Below, one piece after another: positions 1 to 8,570 of a DNA stretch of 43,585 nucleotides (position 1 is the first letter of the stretch; each line of letters starts with the position of its first letter). Under the pieces are notes generated by a model. It was not told the origin of the DNA. It saw only the letters and a list, made by a program, of their open reading frames with translations, and ran no database searches. The stretch is from Campylobacterales bacterium (GTDB lineage Bacteria > Campylobacterota > Campylobacteria > Campylobacterales > QNZT01). Location of the stretch: contig JAMONX010000050.1 in assembly GCA_027066435.1 (NCBI GenBank), positions 1-43,585 of the forward strand. The letters are read 5' to 3'. The translations under genes were made by a program, and so were the position numbers.

Positions 1-323
1 TCCTCTATACGACTACTTATTATATCTACATTTTGTAAACCATATGTAGATTTTATTAGATGCAAAAAAGCACTTCTCTTCATAAGTGGCTCAACCAAGG
101 TAAAATGCACATCAGGCAAAGAGATAGCAAGTATCATCCCCGGAAACCCTGCTCCTGTTCCGATATCAACAACTTTTTTTATATTTTCAAAATCTATAAA
201 GTTTATAGGATAAAGTGAATCTTCGATATTTTTATAAACTTCTTTCTCATTCTTAGCTCCACTTAAACGATGAACTTTATTGTATTTTAAAAGAAGGTCT
301 GTATATTTTTTAAATTTTTCCAT
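1..323 (-). CDS. rsmG: RsmG (GidB) 16S rRNA m7G methyltransferase, 5' part only
   Basis: SAM-dependent methyltransferase that makes 7-methylguanosine in the 530 loop of 16S rRNA. Reading leftward from an ATG at 323, the frame stays open to the window edge, giving about 107 N-terminal residues; the C-terminal part lies outside. The protein shows the family's N-terminal helix with a HRLSGAKN stretch, then the SAM-binding segment VVDIGTGAGFPGMILAI and LVEPLMKRSAFL, both typical of RsmG. It begins 4 bases after the ribA stop, so the two are probably cotranscribed. Truncated by the window only; no sign of damage. Confidence 0.9.
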   Translation of the reverse strand, partial: MEKFKKYTDLLLKYNKVHRLSGAKNEKEVYKNIEDSLYPINFIDFENIKKVVDIGTGAGFPGMILAISLPDVHFTLVEPLMKRSAFLHLIKSTYGLQNVDIISSRIE

Positions 324-327
324 AGTT

Positions 328-891
328 TTAAAATAGATGACCCATCTTCGCTTTTTTAGTCTTTATATACTCAACATTACATTCATTGAAATTTGTAATG
401 ATTGGCAATCTCTCTAAAATTTGAATATTTCCAAGACTATCAATTTTTTTAGGGTTATTTGTCAAGAGTTTAATCTTTTTTATTCCAAAGTACTCTAATA
501 TATATTGAGCCATCTCATAAGTTCTCTCATCTGCCTCAAATCCTAACTGATGATTTGCCTCAACCGTATCAAGTCCTTTATCTTGGAGGGCATAGGCATT
601 TACTTTATTTAAAAGTCCGATATTTCTCCCCTCTTGTCTGAGGTAGATAATCATTCCACCATTTTCTTCGATCATATTAAGTGCAAACTCTAGCTGGTTT
701 CTACAGTCGCATTTCAAACTCCCAAGTCCATCACCTGTTAAACATTCGCTATGAACTCTAACTATCGGTGTATCTAAAAGTGGCTCTTTAAAAATCACCA
801 AATGCTCTTTTTCGCCTTCTTTAAAAGCCTGAATTTTAAACTCTCCAAAACAACTTGGGAGGTTTGCAACTTCAGATATCTCTATATTCAT
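328..891 (-). CDS. ribA: GTP cyclohydrolase II
   Basis: First step of riboflavin synthesis: opens GTP to 2,5-diamino-6-ribosylamino-4(3H)-pyrimidinone 5'-phosphate, with formate and pyrophosphate released. At 187 aa it is a single-domain enzyme, not a RibBA fusion. The zinc-site segment HSECLTGDGLGSLKCDCR (three Cys) and the catalytic-site stretch YLRQEGRNIGLLNK are intact, as is the late LLTNNPKK segment. Upstream it faces hemB across a 54-base divergent promoter region; downstream it runs into rsmG. The order ribA-rsmG beside hemB-argF matches the Campylobacter arrangement I remember. Confidence 0.95.
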   Translation of the reverse strand: MNIEISEVANLPSCFGEFKIQAFKEGEKEHLVIFKEPLLDTPIVRVHSECLTGDGLGSLKCDCRNQLEFALNMIEENGGMIIYLRQEGRNIGLLNKVNAYALQDKGLDTVEANHQLGFEADERTYEMAQYILEYFGIKKIKLLTNNPKKIDSLGNIQILERLPIITNFNECNVEYIKTKKAKMGHLF

Positions 892-914
892 ATTGTTTTT
901 CTTTCATAATGTGT

Positions 915-920
915 TATAAT
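915..920 (+). promoter_or_regulatory. Extended -10 promoter of the hemB operon
   Basis: TATAAT at 915-920 is preceded by TG one base upstream (TGTTATAAT), an extended -10 with no clear -35, as is usual in Campylobacterota. It lies about 26 bases before the hemB ATG, and AAGAGGAT gives the ribosome site. The divergent ribA promoter must lie in the same 54-base gap. Confidence 0.65.
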
Positions 921-945
921 ATAGTATCACACAAGAGGATAAAGA

Positions 946-1926
946 ATGTTTAAAAGATTTAGAAGAGTTCGTATTAACGAAAAATTAAGAGACTTACTAA
1001 CACAAACAAAACTTAGTACTGATGATTTTATCTACCCACTTTTTATCAAAGATGGAACCAAATATAAGAGAGAGATAGAGTCGATGCCTGGTGTATTTCA
1101 GATGAGTATTGATGAGATACTTAAAGAGTGTGAAACACTCAAAAAGCTAGGTCTTTATAGCATTATTCTTTTTGGAATTCCTGATGCAAAAGATAGTGTT
1201 GGCAGTGATGCACTTTGTGAACATGGGATTATCGCAAAAGCTATAAAAGCTATAAAACAAGCTCATCCTGATATGTTTGTCACGACTGATTTGTGTTTTT
1301 GTGAATACACAGATCACGGACACTGCGGTATCTTAGACCCTGTCAATGAAACAGTAAACAACGATGCAACACTAAAAATATTGGCCGATCAAGCAGTAAT
1401 TCATGCAAAAAGTGGAGTTGATATGATAGCACCAAGTGGCATGATGGATGGTATGATAACAACTCTTCGCAAAGCTCTTGATAAAGCAGGTTTTGTTAAT
1501 CTTCCGATTATGAGTTACTCTACAAAGTTTGCATCTGCGTATTATGGTCCATTTCGAGATGTTGCTGAGAGTAGTCCATCTTTTGGAGATAGAAGAAGTT
1601 ATCAGATGAACCCTGCAAATAGAGATGAAGCTATTAATGAATCGATTGAAGATGAAAAAGAGGGAGCAGATATCCTTATGGTTAAACCTGCTCTTGCCTA
1701 TCTTGATATCATCAGAGATATCGCAAATATAACACGCCTTCCTCTTGCAGTTTACAATGTAAGTGGAGAGTATGCGATGCTAAAAGCTGCTCATAAGGCA
1801 AATCTTATAGATTATGATAAAGTTATGATGGAAACATTGCTTGGGTTTAAAAGAGCTGGAGCTGATATCATCATCACTTATCACGCAAAAGAGGCAGCAA
1901 AAATATTGAATGAAAGTAAATTATGA
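946..1926 (+). CDS. hemB: Delta-aminolevulinic acid dehydratase (porphobilinogen synthase)
   Basis: Condenses two 5-aminolevulinate molecules to porphobilinogen in heme synthesis; cytosolic. The 326 aa length is normal. Schiff-base lysines are visible at about K194 ([15 protein letters not shown]) and K247 ([12 protein letters not shown]). The metal-site segment [15 protein letters not shown] carries C117, C119 and C127, so this is a zinc-cysteine type active site. It heads the plus-strand cluster and overlaps argF by 4 bases (ATGA), which implies translational coupling. hemN two genes downstream belongs to the same pathway. Confidence 0.97.
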   Translation: MFKRFRRVRINEKLRDLLTQTKLSTDDFIYPLFIKDGTKYKREIESMPGVFQMSIDEILKECETLKKLGLYSIILFGIPDAKDSVGSDALCEHGIIAKAIKAIKQAHPDMFVTTDLCFCEYTDHGHCGILDPVNETVNNDATLKILADQAVIHAKSGVDMIAPSGMMDGMITTLRKALDKAGFVNLPIMSYSTKFASAYYGPFRDVAESSPSFGDRRSYQMNPANRDEAINESIEDEKEGADILMVKPALAYLDIIRDIANITRLPLAVYNVSGEYAMLKAAHKANLIDYDKVMMETLLGFKRAGADIIITYHAKEAAKILNESKL

Positions 1927-2846
1927 GACATTTTTTAACACTTAAAGATTTTACAAGAGAGGAAATTTTAGAGATTATCAATCTTGCTTTTAAAATTAAA
2001 AAAAAGAGTAAAGAGGGAAAAAGAAAGAAATATCTAAAAAATCAGACTCTTGGTATGATATTTGAAAAATCAAGCACAAGAACAAGAGTTAGTTTTGAAG
2101 TTGGAATGTATCAACTAGGCGGTAGTGCTCTTTTTTTATCTAGTAATGATATTCAATTAGGTCGTGGAGAACCAATGAAAGATACCGCACGGGTACTCTC
2201 TCGCATGTTAGATATGGTTATGATACGAACATTTTCGCAAAATGAGCTAGAAGAGTTTGCAAAACACTCCTCAATTCCAGTCATAAATGGCTTGACTGAT
2301 TTATGCCATCCTGTGCAACTTTTAGCTGATTATATGACTATGGTTGAACATAAAAAAGATAAAGATATAGTCGTAACATATATAGGAGATGGAAATAATA
2401 TTGCTTCCTCTTGGCTTATACTTGCAGCAAAACTCAGATTTGATTTAAAAATAGCTAGTCCAAAAGGTTATGAGTGTAATCCATTAATTATAGATTATGC
2501 TTTAAGAGAGGCTAAAAAATCGGGTGCTAAGATTAGATTTTACCACGATCCCAAGAAAGCTGTAAAAAATGCCGATATAGTTACAACAGATACTTGGGTA
2601 TCTATGGGACAAGAAGAAGGGAAATCAAAAAGAGTAAAAGATTTTAAAGGCTTTATTGTTGATTCTGATATGATGAGTCTAGCAAAAAATAATGCAATTT
2701 TTATGCATTGTTTACCAGCATATCGAGGTTTAGAGGTGAGCGAAGATGTACTTGAAGGAGAACAGAGCGTCATTTTTGATGAAGCAGAAAATAGACTTCA
2801 TGCACAAAAAGGTATAATGGTCTGGTTAGATCGAAATAGAAAATAA
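1923..2846 (+). CDS. argF: Ornithine carbamoyltransferase
   Basis: Transfers the carbamoyl group from carbamoyl phosphate to ornithine, giving citrulline in arginine synthesis. The protein is 307 aa, typical for the family. The carbamoyl-phosphate loop STRTR is at 51-55, HPVQ at 129-132 and the HCLP catalytic motif at 262-265. The start overlaps the hemB stop by 4 bases. The pairing of an arginine gene with heme genes has no obvious pathway reason, but the hemB-argF order is conserved in Campylobacter as I remember it. Confidence 0.96.
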   Translation: MRHFLTLKDFTREEILEIINLAFKIKKKSKEGKRKKYLKNQTLGMIFEKSSTRTRVSFEVGMYQLGGSALFLSSNDIQLGRGEPMKDTARVLSRMLDMVMIRTFSQNELEEFAKHSSIPVINGLTDLCHPVQLLADYMTMVEHKKDKDIVVTYIGDGNNIASSWLILAAKLRFDLKIASPKGYECNPLIIDYALREAKKSGAKIRFYHDPKKAVKNADIVTTDTWVSMGQEEGKSKRVKDFKGFIVDSDMMSLAKNNAIFMHCLPAYRGLEVSEDVLEGEQSVIFDEAENRLHAQKGIMVWLDRNRK

Positions 2847-2871
2847 TTTATTTAGGATAGAGGAGGAGATT

Positions 2872-3381
2872 GTGGAAGAGAAACAAAATGCAGAACTGAT
2901 GAAGAAAATCAATGCACTCTCTAAAAGCTTAGGCTTTACACAAGAGAAACAGACACTTGTAAAAATAAAAAAGACAGATAATAAAAAAATCAGAGAGTTG
3001 CATCTAGAAAATGGTAGCTGGGAATCAAGCGAGCCTTGGTTTGCTATTGATGATGATGACGATAATAAAGCTTATGCTTTTATCCCTGCTGATACTTTCT
3101 CTCAAATGCTAGAAGCTTTAAAAAAAACAAGCCAAGAAAACTTCAATCTTAAATTAGAAAAGACTATTTGGCAAAATGTACCAATTGATTTTGAAGATGT
3201 TTGGGTTGTGGCACTTGAAGAAGTTAGAGCTCATGCCAGAAAAGAAGACCCAAATAAACCAGTTTCAATTGATCTTGATAAATTATTAGACAAGATAAAA
3301 AATGACCATCCAAACCTCTTTATAAATCTAAAAGAGCTAATCCCTCAACAATTAAATAATCACAATTTAGGAAACACATGA
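2872..3381 (+). CDS. UPF0763 / DUF2603-type conserved protein of unknown function
   Basis: Starts at GTG with a very strong ribosome site (AGGAGG at 2861-2866). The 169 aa product is hydrophilic and acidic, with no signal peptide or membrane segment, so it is probably cytosolic. An acidic run of aspartates falls near residue 60 and the C-terminus is helical and charged. From memory it matches the UPF0763 family, restricted to Campylobacterota, which sits between argF and hemN in Campylobacter too (there Cj0993c). It overlaps hemN by 4 bases. The position suggests a role tied to heme synthesis, but nothing in the sequence shows a reaction. Confidence 0.75.
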   Translation: MEEKQNAELMKKINALSKSLGFTQEKQTLVKIKKTDNKKIRELHLENGSWESSEPWFAIDDDDDNKAYAFIPADTFSQMLEALKKTSQENFNLKLEKTIWQNVPIDFEDVWVVALEEVRAHARKEDPNKPVSIDLDKLLDKIKNDHPNLFINLKELIPQQLNNHNLGNT

Positions 3382-4745
3382 TAGACTTTAATAAATTTAC
3401 AAAATACTCAAAACCAGGACCTAGATATACAAGTTACCCAACAGCATTAGAATTTGGAGAGAGCTTTGATGTAAAAGCTTATGACAATGAACTTGCAAAC
3501 CAAGATAGTGGTAGACCAATTTCTCTATATTTTCATCTTCCATTTTGCAGGAGTGCTTGTTATTTTTGTGGGTGCAATGTTGTTTTTACCTCAAAAGATG
3601 ACAAAAAAGATAGATATATCGGTTATTTAGAGAAAGAATTAGAGATATTATCTAAACAATTAGATACAAAAAGATTAGTTACTCAGATGCACTTTGGAGG
3701 TGGAACACCTACATTTTTTGATAAATCTCAGATGACAAAAGTGATAAAACTTATTAAAAAATATTTTCAAAATTTTTCAAAAGATGCTGAAATCAGTTGT
3801 GAAATTGACCCAAGATTTTTTACGACTGAACATATGGAAGTGCTTAAAAGCGGAGGATTTAATCGTATCAGTTTTGGTGTTCAAGATTTTGACCCAAAAG
3901 TACAAGAGGCAGTTCATAGAATCCAACCCTATGAAGTAACAAAAAATGCTATCGATATAGCCAGAAATGCTGGTATAAAATCGGTAAATGTTGATCTTAT
4001 CTATGGACTTCCTTATCAGACATTTGAAACTTTCAAAAAGACTCTCGCTCTTGCTGTAAAGCTAGATGCAGATAGATTTGCTATCTTTAACTACGCTCAT
4101 GTACCGTGGCTTAAAAAGACTATGAGAAAGATAGATGAGACTACCCTACCCCATCCATCTGTAAAACTAGAGATTTTAAAATATACTATCGAATTTCTTG
4201 AAAGTTGTAACTATAAAATGGTCGGGATGGATCACTTCGCAAAGCCAGAAGATGAACTTTTTAAAGCCATTGAAAAAGGTGAACTTCATAGAAATTTCCA
4301 AGGCTATACAACAAAAGGTGGAGCAGATCTTGTTGGCATTGGACTTACTAGTATTGGTGAGGGTAAAGACTATTATGTTCAAAACTATAAAAACATGAAA
4401 GAGTATGAAGAGGCAATTGATGAGGGAAGACTCCCTGTGCATCGTGGAATTAAACTAAATGAAGATGATGTACTTAGAAACTTTGTCATTATGGAGCTTA
4501 TGAGTAACTTTAAACTAAACATAAAAAGAGTTGAAAAAGAGTTTGGGATAAATTTTTCTGACTATTTTAAAGATGCATTAGACGCACTTAAAGAGTTTGA
4601 AGAGGCTGAACTTCTTACAGTAACAGATGAGGAGATATCTGCAAACCTAACAGGAGCGATGCTTATAAGAAATATCGTTATGCCTTTTGATGCCTATATG
4701 AAGCAAGGTGAAGATAACAAAAAAAGGTTTAGTAAAACTATATGA
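3378..4745 (+). CDS. hemN: Oxygen-independent coproporphyrinogen III oxidase
   Basis: Radical SAM enzyme that decarboxylates coproporphyrinogen III to protoporphyrinogen IX without oxygen, suiting a microaerobic or anaerobic life. 455 aa, full length. The radical SAM motif CRSACYFCGC gives C57, C61 and C64 for the 4Fe-4S cluster, with the extra C66 that marks true HemN. The GGGTPTFF segment and the long C-terminal HemN-specific part are present, which argues against the short HemW paralog. It overlaps both neighbours by 4 bases. Confidence 0.95.
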   Translation: MIDFNKFTKYSKPGPRYTSYPTALEFGESFDVKAYDNELANQDSGRPISLYFHLPFCRSACYFCGCNVVFTSKDDKKDRYIGYLEKELEILSKQLDTKRLVTQMHFGGGTPTFFDKSQMTKVIKLIKKYFQNFSKDAEISCEIDPRFFTTEHMEVLKSGGFNRISFGVQDFDPKVQEAVHRIQPYEVTKNAIDIARNAGIKSVNVDLIYGLPYQTFETFKKTLALAVKLDADRFAIFNYAHVPWLKKTMRKIDETTLPHPSVKLEILKYTIEFLESCNYKMVGMDHFAKPEDELFKAIEKGELHRNFQGYTTKGGADLVGIGLTSIGEGKDYYVQNYKNMKEYEEAIDEGRLPVHRGIKLNEDDVLRNFVIMELMSNFKLNIKRVEKEFGINFSDYFKDALDALKEFEEAELLTVTDEEISANLTGAMLIRNIVMPFDAYMKQGEDNKKRFSKTI

Positions 4746-6028
4746 ACCAACAACTAAAAGAGATATTTGACTTTACAAAAATCTCTGATGATTGTATAAA
4801 ATGCGGTAAATGCATCCCAGTTTGCACCATCCACAATGTAAATGCAGATGAAGTAACATCTCCAAGAGGATTTATTGACCTTTTGGGTGCTTATAAAAGA
4901 GGAAATCTAGAGCTAGATAAAGCTGCCAAAGATATCTTTGAGAGCTGTTTTTTATGCACAAACTGTGTAGAAGTCTGCCCAAATGATTTACCAACAGATA
5001 TGATTATCGAGCAAGTAAGAAATGATATCCGTAAAAAATATGGACTAGCCTGGTATAAAAGAGTATTTTTCTTTCTTCTTCGCAATAGAAAGATTATGGA
5101 TATCTTAGCTCGTCTTGGTTATGTTTTCCAAACATGTGGATTCAAGATAAAAGAAAAACAAAGTGCAATGGAACCTAGATTCTCTCTCCCTATCATCAAA
5201 AAAGATAGACTTCTTGCAACTGCTTCTAAAAAGAGTTTTTTAAATTCATATGAAGATGTTATAAAAAATGGCGGTAAAGCAAAAGTTGGTATATTCATAG
5301 GTTGTCTTGCAAATTACTCATATACAGATACGGGAAAAGCTCTACTAGAGATACTGAAAGTTTTAGAAATTGATGTTTATCTTATCAAAAAACAGCTCTG
5401 TTGTGGTGCTCCTGCCTATTTTACCGGTGATTTTGACACGGTTGAGTATCTATCAAAACACAATATAGAGTATTTTGAAACTTTTATGGATGATTTAGAT
5501 GCAATCATAATCCCCGAAGCCACCTGTTCAGCGATGATAAAAATCGACTATGAACACTTTTATCATGATGATAAAATCTGGCGTAATCGTGCAAGAATCG
5601 TAAGCAAAAAAATCTACATGGCAACCGAATGGCTACACAACAATACCTCGCTCAAAGATATTCTAGCAAAAAAAGGTCAAAATTCAGATCTTCTTATAAC
5701 CTATCACGACCCATGCCATGCCAAAAAGATGCAAGGAATTGAAAAAGAACCCAGAGACTTACTAAAACAAAACTATAAATTCAAAGAGATGAGCGACTCT
5801 AACAGATGTTGTGGATTTGGTGGAGTTACTATGCAGACTGAAAAGTTTCATTTTGCAAAAGCTGCTGGAGTTCCAAAAGCTACTATGATAAAAGAGACAA
5901 AGGCAGATATAGTTAGTGCAGAGTGCAGTGCATGTAGGATGCAAATTACAAATTCGCTTTATGATGAAGAAGTTGATGTTGTATTTAAAAATCCAATAGA
6001 ACTTATTGCAAAGGCTTTAAAGGATTAA
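4742..6028 (+). CDS. CCG-domain Fe-S oxidoreductase subunit (GlcF/GlpC-like)
   Basis: Electron-transfer protein of 428 aa. Two 4Fe-4S motifs are at C18-C21-C24-C28 and C69-C72-C75-C79. Two cysteine-rich CCG domains follow: CCGAPAYF near residue 220 and CCGFGG near residue 360, the second followed by AECSACRMQI. This is the layout of glycolate oxidase GlcF, LldE and GlpC subunits. No flavoprotein partner lies next to it, so the substrate cannot be named. It overlaps hemN by 4 bases, and Campylobacter has the same order (Cj0992-Cj0991 as I recall), so a redox link to heme synthesis is possible but unproven. Confidence 0.8.
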   Translation: MNQQLKEIFDFTKISDDCIKCGKCIPVCTIHNVNADEVTSPRGFIDLLGAYKRGNLELDKAAKDIFESCFLCTNCVEVCPNDLPTDMIIEQVRNDIRKKYGLAWYKRVFFFLLRNRKIMDILARLGYVFQTCGFKIKEKQSAMEPRFSLPIIKKDRLLATASKKSFLNSYEDVIKNGGKAKVGIFIGCLANYSYTDTGKALLEILKVLEIDVYLIKKQLCCGAPAYFTGDFDTVEYLSKHNIEYFETFMDDLDAIIIPEATCSAMIKIDYEHFYHDDKIWRNRARIVSKKIYMATEWLHNNTSLKDILAKKGQNSDLLITYHDPCHAKKMQGIEKEPRDLLKQNYKFKEMSDSNRCCGFGGVTMQTEKFHFAKAAGVPKATMIKETKADIVSAECSACRMQITNSLYDEEVDVVFKNPIELIAKALKD

Positions 6029-6050
6029 GGCAACATATAGCCTTTATTTG
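6025..6050 (+). terminator. Weak stem-loop after the Fe-S protein gene
   Basis: AAGGC (6027-6031) pairs with GCCTT (6040-6044) around an 8-base loop, followed by T-rich sequence (TATTTGTTAT). The stem is short, so this is only a possible terminator of the heme cluster. Confidence 0.3.
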
Positions 6051-6196
6051 TTATATTAATTAAGATATTTAAGCTTAAAATAAATAAAACATTGGTAAGA
6101 GGAGCTACACCTGCTACTATTAAGGATGAGATTTATGACACAACACTTGAAAAGAATGCAACTGCTTTTGACATCAAAGGAGTTTGTGTTAAATAA
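6041..6196 (+). pseudogene. Possible C-terminal gene remnant in the hemN-cluster/lgt spacer
   Basis: The 237-base spacer 6029-6265 contains an open frame from 6041 to a TAA at 6194-6196. It has no ATG; a TTG at 6092 would give about 34 residues. The last 33 residues (beginning VRGATPATIKDEIYDTTLEK) have a protein-like composition, while the part before them is AT-rich low-complexity sequence. I do not recognise the family. It may be the tail of a gene whose front was lost, or chance. The rest of the spacer probably holds the lgt promoter; I see nothing else in it. Confidence 0.3.
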
Positions 6197-6265
6197 GTTT
6201 TCTATAATACTTTGATAAAGCAAATATCGATACAATATCGAACTTATCGTAAAGGCTTTTAGAAA

Positions 6266-7096
6266 ATGACATTTTGGAACAATATATATGCAAACTTCGA
6301 CCCAGTGGCATTTAATCTTTTTGGATTAAAGGTTCACTGGTATGGAATCATGTATGTCACAGCTCTTCTTTTAGCAATAGTTGTTGCACATTGGATTGTA
6401 AAAAAAGATAAACTACCAATAGAAAAAGATTTACTTGATAGTTATATAATCTGGGTTGAAGTTGGTGTAATCTTAGGTGCTAGAATTGGCTACATACTAT
6501 TTTATGATCCAAATACCTCCTATTATCTCACACAACCTTGGCAGATTTTTAATCCTTTTAATGCAAATGGGGAGTTTGTTGGCATTGCTGGTATGAGTTA
6601 TCATGGAGCATTGTTAGGTTTTATCATTGCATCTACACTGTTTTCACTAAAACACAAAGTAAATCAATGGTTCTTACTTGATATCGCTGCTATTGCAATT
6701 CCTGCTGGATACATTTTTGGTCGTATTGGGAACTTTTTAAACCAAGAGCTCATAGGAAAACCAACTGATGCCTCTTGGGGAATATATGTAAATGAAGTGT
6801 TGAGACATCCTTCACAGCTTTATGAAGCATTTTTAGAAGGAATTGTTGTCTTTGTTATCATTTACCTTTATAGAAAACGAAAGAGTTTTGATGGGGAACT
6901 TATCTCACTTTACCTTTTCTTTTATGCACTAGCTAGATTTAGTGCTGAATTTTTTAGAGAACCAGATGTTCAGATAGGTTATGTCTATTTTGGTTGGATG
7001 AGCAAGGGACAAGAGTACTCTATATTTATGATGATTTTTGCAATTGCACTTTATCTTTATCTTTATCTCAAAAAAAGAGGATACAAAACTACATGA
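6266..7096 (+). CDS. lgt: Prolipoprotein diacylglyceryl transferase
   Basis: Inner-membrane enzyme that moves diacylglycerol from phosphatidylglycerol to the lipobox cysteine of prolipoproteins. 276 aa with about seven hydrophobic segments. The Lgt signature [17 protein letters not shown] starts near residue 152, the HGALLG segment carries H113, and RHPSQLYE follows at about 180-187. The stop overlaps the next gene's ATG by 4 bases. The window also contains a clear client, the lipoprotein hydrolase at 18292-19266. Confidence 0.96.
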   Translation: MTFWNNIYANFDPVAFNLFGLKVHWYGIMYVTALLLAIVVAHWIVKKDKLPIEKDLLDSYIIWVEVGVILGARIGYILFYDPNTSYYLTQPWQIFNPFNANGEFVGIAGMSYHGALLGFIIASTLFSLKHKVNQWFLLDIAAIAIPAGYIFGRIGNFLNQELIGKPTDASWGIYVNEVLRHPSQLYEAFLEGIVVFVIIYLYRKRKSFDGELISLYLFFYALARFSAEFFREPDVQIGYVYFGWMSKGQEYSIFMMIFAIALYLYLYLKKRGYKTT

Positions 7097-8538
7097 ATGA
7101 AATATTTAATGCCATAAATGGATTTTTATCCAACATGCTTTTCTTTGATATACTTTTTGGGCAAGTAGAGGGAACAACTATCCCTTTTTTGGTAGCTTGG
7201 CTTATCGCTGGAGGAATATTTCTAACCATTAAAATGGGCTTTGTAAATCTAAAGATGTTAGGACACTCTTATAAAATAGTGTCTGGGAAATATCATACAA
7301 AAGATGACAAAGGTCTTATAACTCCATTTGAATCACTTACAACTGCACTCTCAGCAACTGTGGGATTAGGAAATATCGCAGGAGTTGCTATAGCAATCTC
7401 TATTGGAGGAGCTGGGGCTACATTTTGGATGATTATCGCTGGATTTTTAGGAATGACACTAAAATTTGTAGAAGTAACACTCTCTGTACAGCATAGAGAA
7501 TTTTTAAAAGATGGCACTATCATGGGTGGAGGTATGGAATACCTCTCTAAAGGGTTAGCCCAAAAAGGAATGAGTGGGTTTGGAAAAGTACTTGCAATCG
7601 TTTTTGCTATCTTTATGATAGGCGGTGCGATAGGTGGTGGAAATACTTTTCAAGTTTCACAAGCTTTAGGTGTTGTACAACAAGAAGTTCCATTTTTACA
7701 AGAGTATCCAATTATTTTTGGCATAACTTTAGCTCTTATCACTGGTGCTGTTATCATAGGTGGAATTAAAAGAATAGCCCACACAACTGTTAAGATAGTA
7801 CCCGCTATGGTGCTTATCTATGTGAGTGCTTCACTTTGGATACTTTTGACGAATTTTACTCAAATACCACATGCATTTGCACTAATTTTTAGTGAAGCTT
7901 TTGCTCCAACAGCAGTTGCTGGAGGTATGATAGGAGTAATTGTACAAGGGTTTCAAAGAGCAGTATTTTCAAGTGAAGCGGGGCTTGGCTCTGCTGGAAT
8001 TGCCCACGCACCTGCAAAGGTAAAATACCCAGTTAGACAAGGTATGGTATCTCTTTATGAGCCATTTATAGATACTATTGTGGTATGCACCATGACGGCA
8101 CTTGTAATCATCATAACAGGAGTATATGACCCAGCAAATGGATACAAAGAACTGATAGAAGCACAACAAGGAGCAGCACTTACAGCCGCAGCTTATGGAA
8201 CAGTGATTGAATGGTTTCCAATAATTCTTACTATTTCTATAGTTTTGTTTGCATTCTCAACTATGATATCCTGGTCATATTATGGAGAAAGAGCTTGGGT
8301 TTATCTATTTGGAGCTAAGTATTCACTTCTATTTAAACTTATATTTTTAAGCTTTACTATTATGGCTTCTATAGTTAGTACTGATATATTAGTTGATTTT
8401 AGTTTTATGTTGATTCTTGGTATGGCTCTTCCTAATATTTTAGGTCTTTATATACTTAGTGGAGATGTTAAGAGGGCATTAAATTTATATCTTGATAAGT
8501 TAAAGAGTGGGGAATTAGACAAAGAGAGTATAAAGTAG
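7093..8538 (+). CDS. Sodium/alanine-type amino acid symporter (AgcS family)
   Basis: Multi-pass inner-membrane carrier, 481 aa, taking up alanine, glycine or similar amino acids with Na+. The family markers are [18 protein letters not shown] early in the protein and [15 protein letters not shown] in the middle, with about ten hydrophobic helices. I start at the ATG at 7093, which overlaps the lgt stop (ATGA). The frame is open further upstream, but that would overlap lgt by about 100 bases and add a non-family N-terminus. Substrate choice within the family cannot be read from the sequence. Confidence 0.9.
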   Translation: MNEIFNAINGFLSNMLFFDILFGQVEGTTIPFLVAWLIAGGIFLTIKMGFVNLKMLGHSYKIVSGKYHTKDDKGLITPFESLTTALSATVGLGNIAGVAIAISIGGAGATFWMIIAGFLGMTLKFVEVTLSVQHREFLKDGTIMGGGMEYLSKGLAQKGMSGFGKVLAIVFAIFMIGGAIGGGNTFQVSQALGVVQQEVPFLQEYPIIFGITLALITGAVIIGGIKRIAHTTVKIVPAMVLIYVSASLWILLTNFTQIPHAFALIFSEAFAPTAVAGGMIGVIVQGFQRAVFSSEAGLGSAGIAHAPAKVKYPVRQGMVSLYEPFIDTIVVCTMTALVIIITGVYDPANGYKELIEAQQGAALTAAAYGTVIEWFPIILTISIVLFAFSTMISWSYYGERAWVYLFGAKYSLLFKLIFLSFTIMASIVSTDILVDFSFMLILGMALPNILGLYILSGDVKRALNLYLDKLKSGELDKESIK

Positions 8539-8570
8539 TGGTTTACTCTAAAACCACTACCTCTTTTTTA
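8535..8570 (+). terminator. Rho-independent terminator of the symporter gene
   Basis: GTAGTGGTTT (8535-8544) pairs perfectly with AAACCACTAC (8551-8560) around a 6-base loop, followed by CTCTTTTTTA. The left arm contains the symporter stop codon, and the whole structure lies over the last codons and stop of the convergent WD40 gene. Confidence 0.85.

Noticed and set aside
6994-7092. Longer symporter frame starting at 6994
   Set aside because: It overlaps lgt by about 100 bases and its extra N-terminus is unlike the family; ATG 7093 overlaps the lgt stop in the usual ATGA way.
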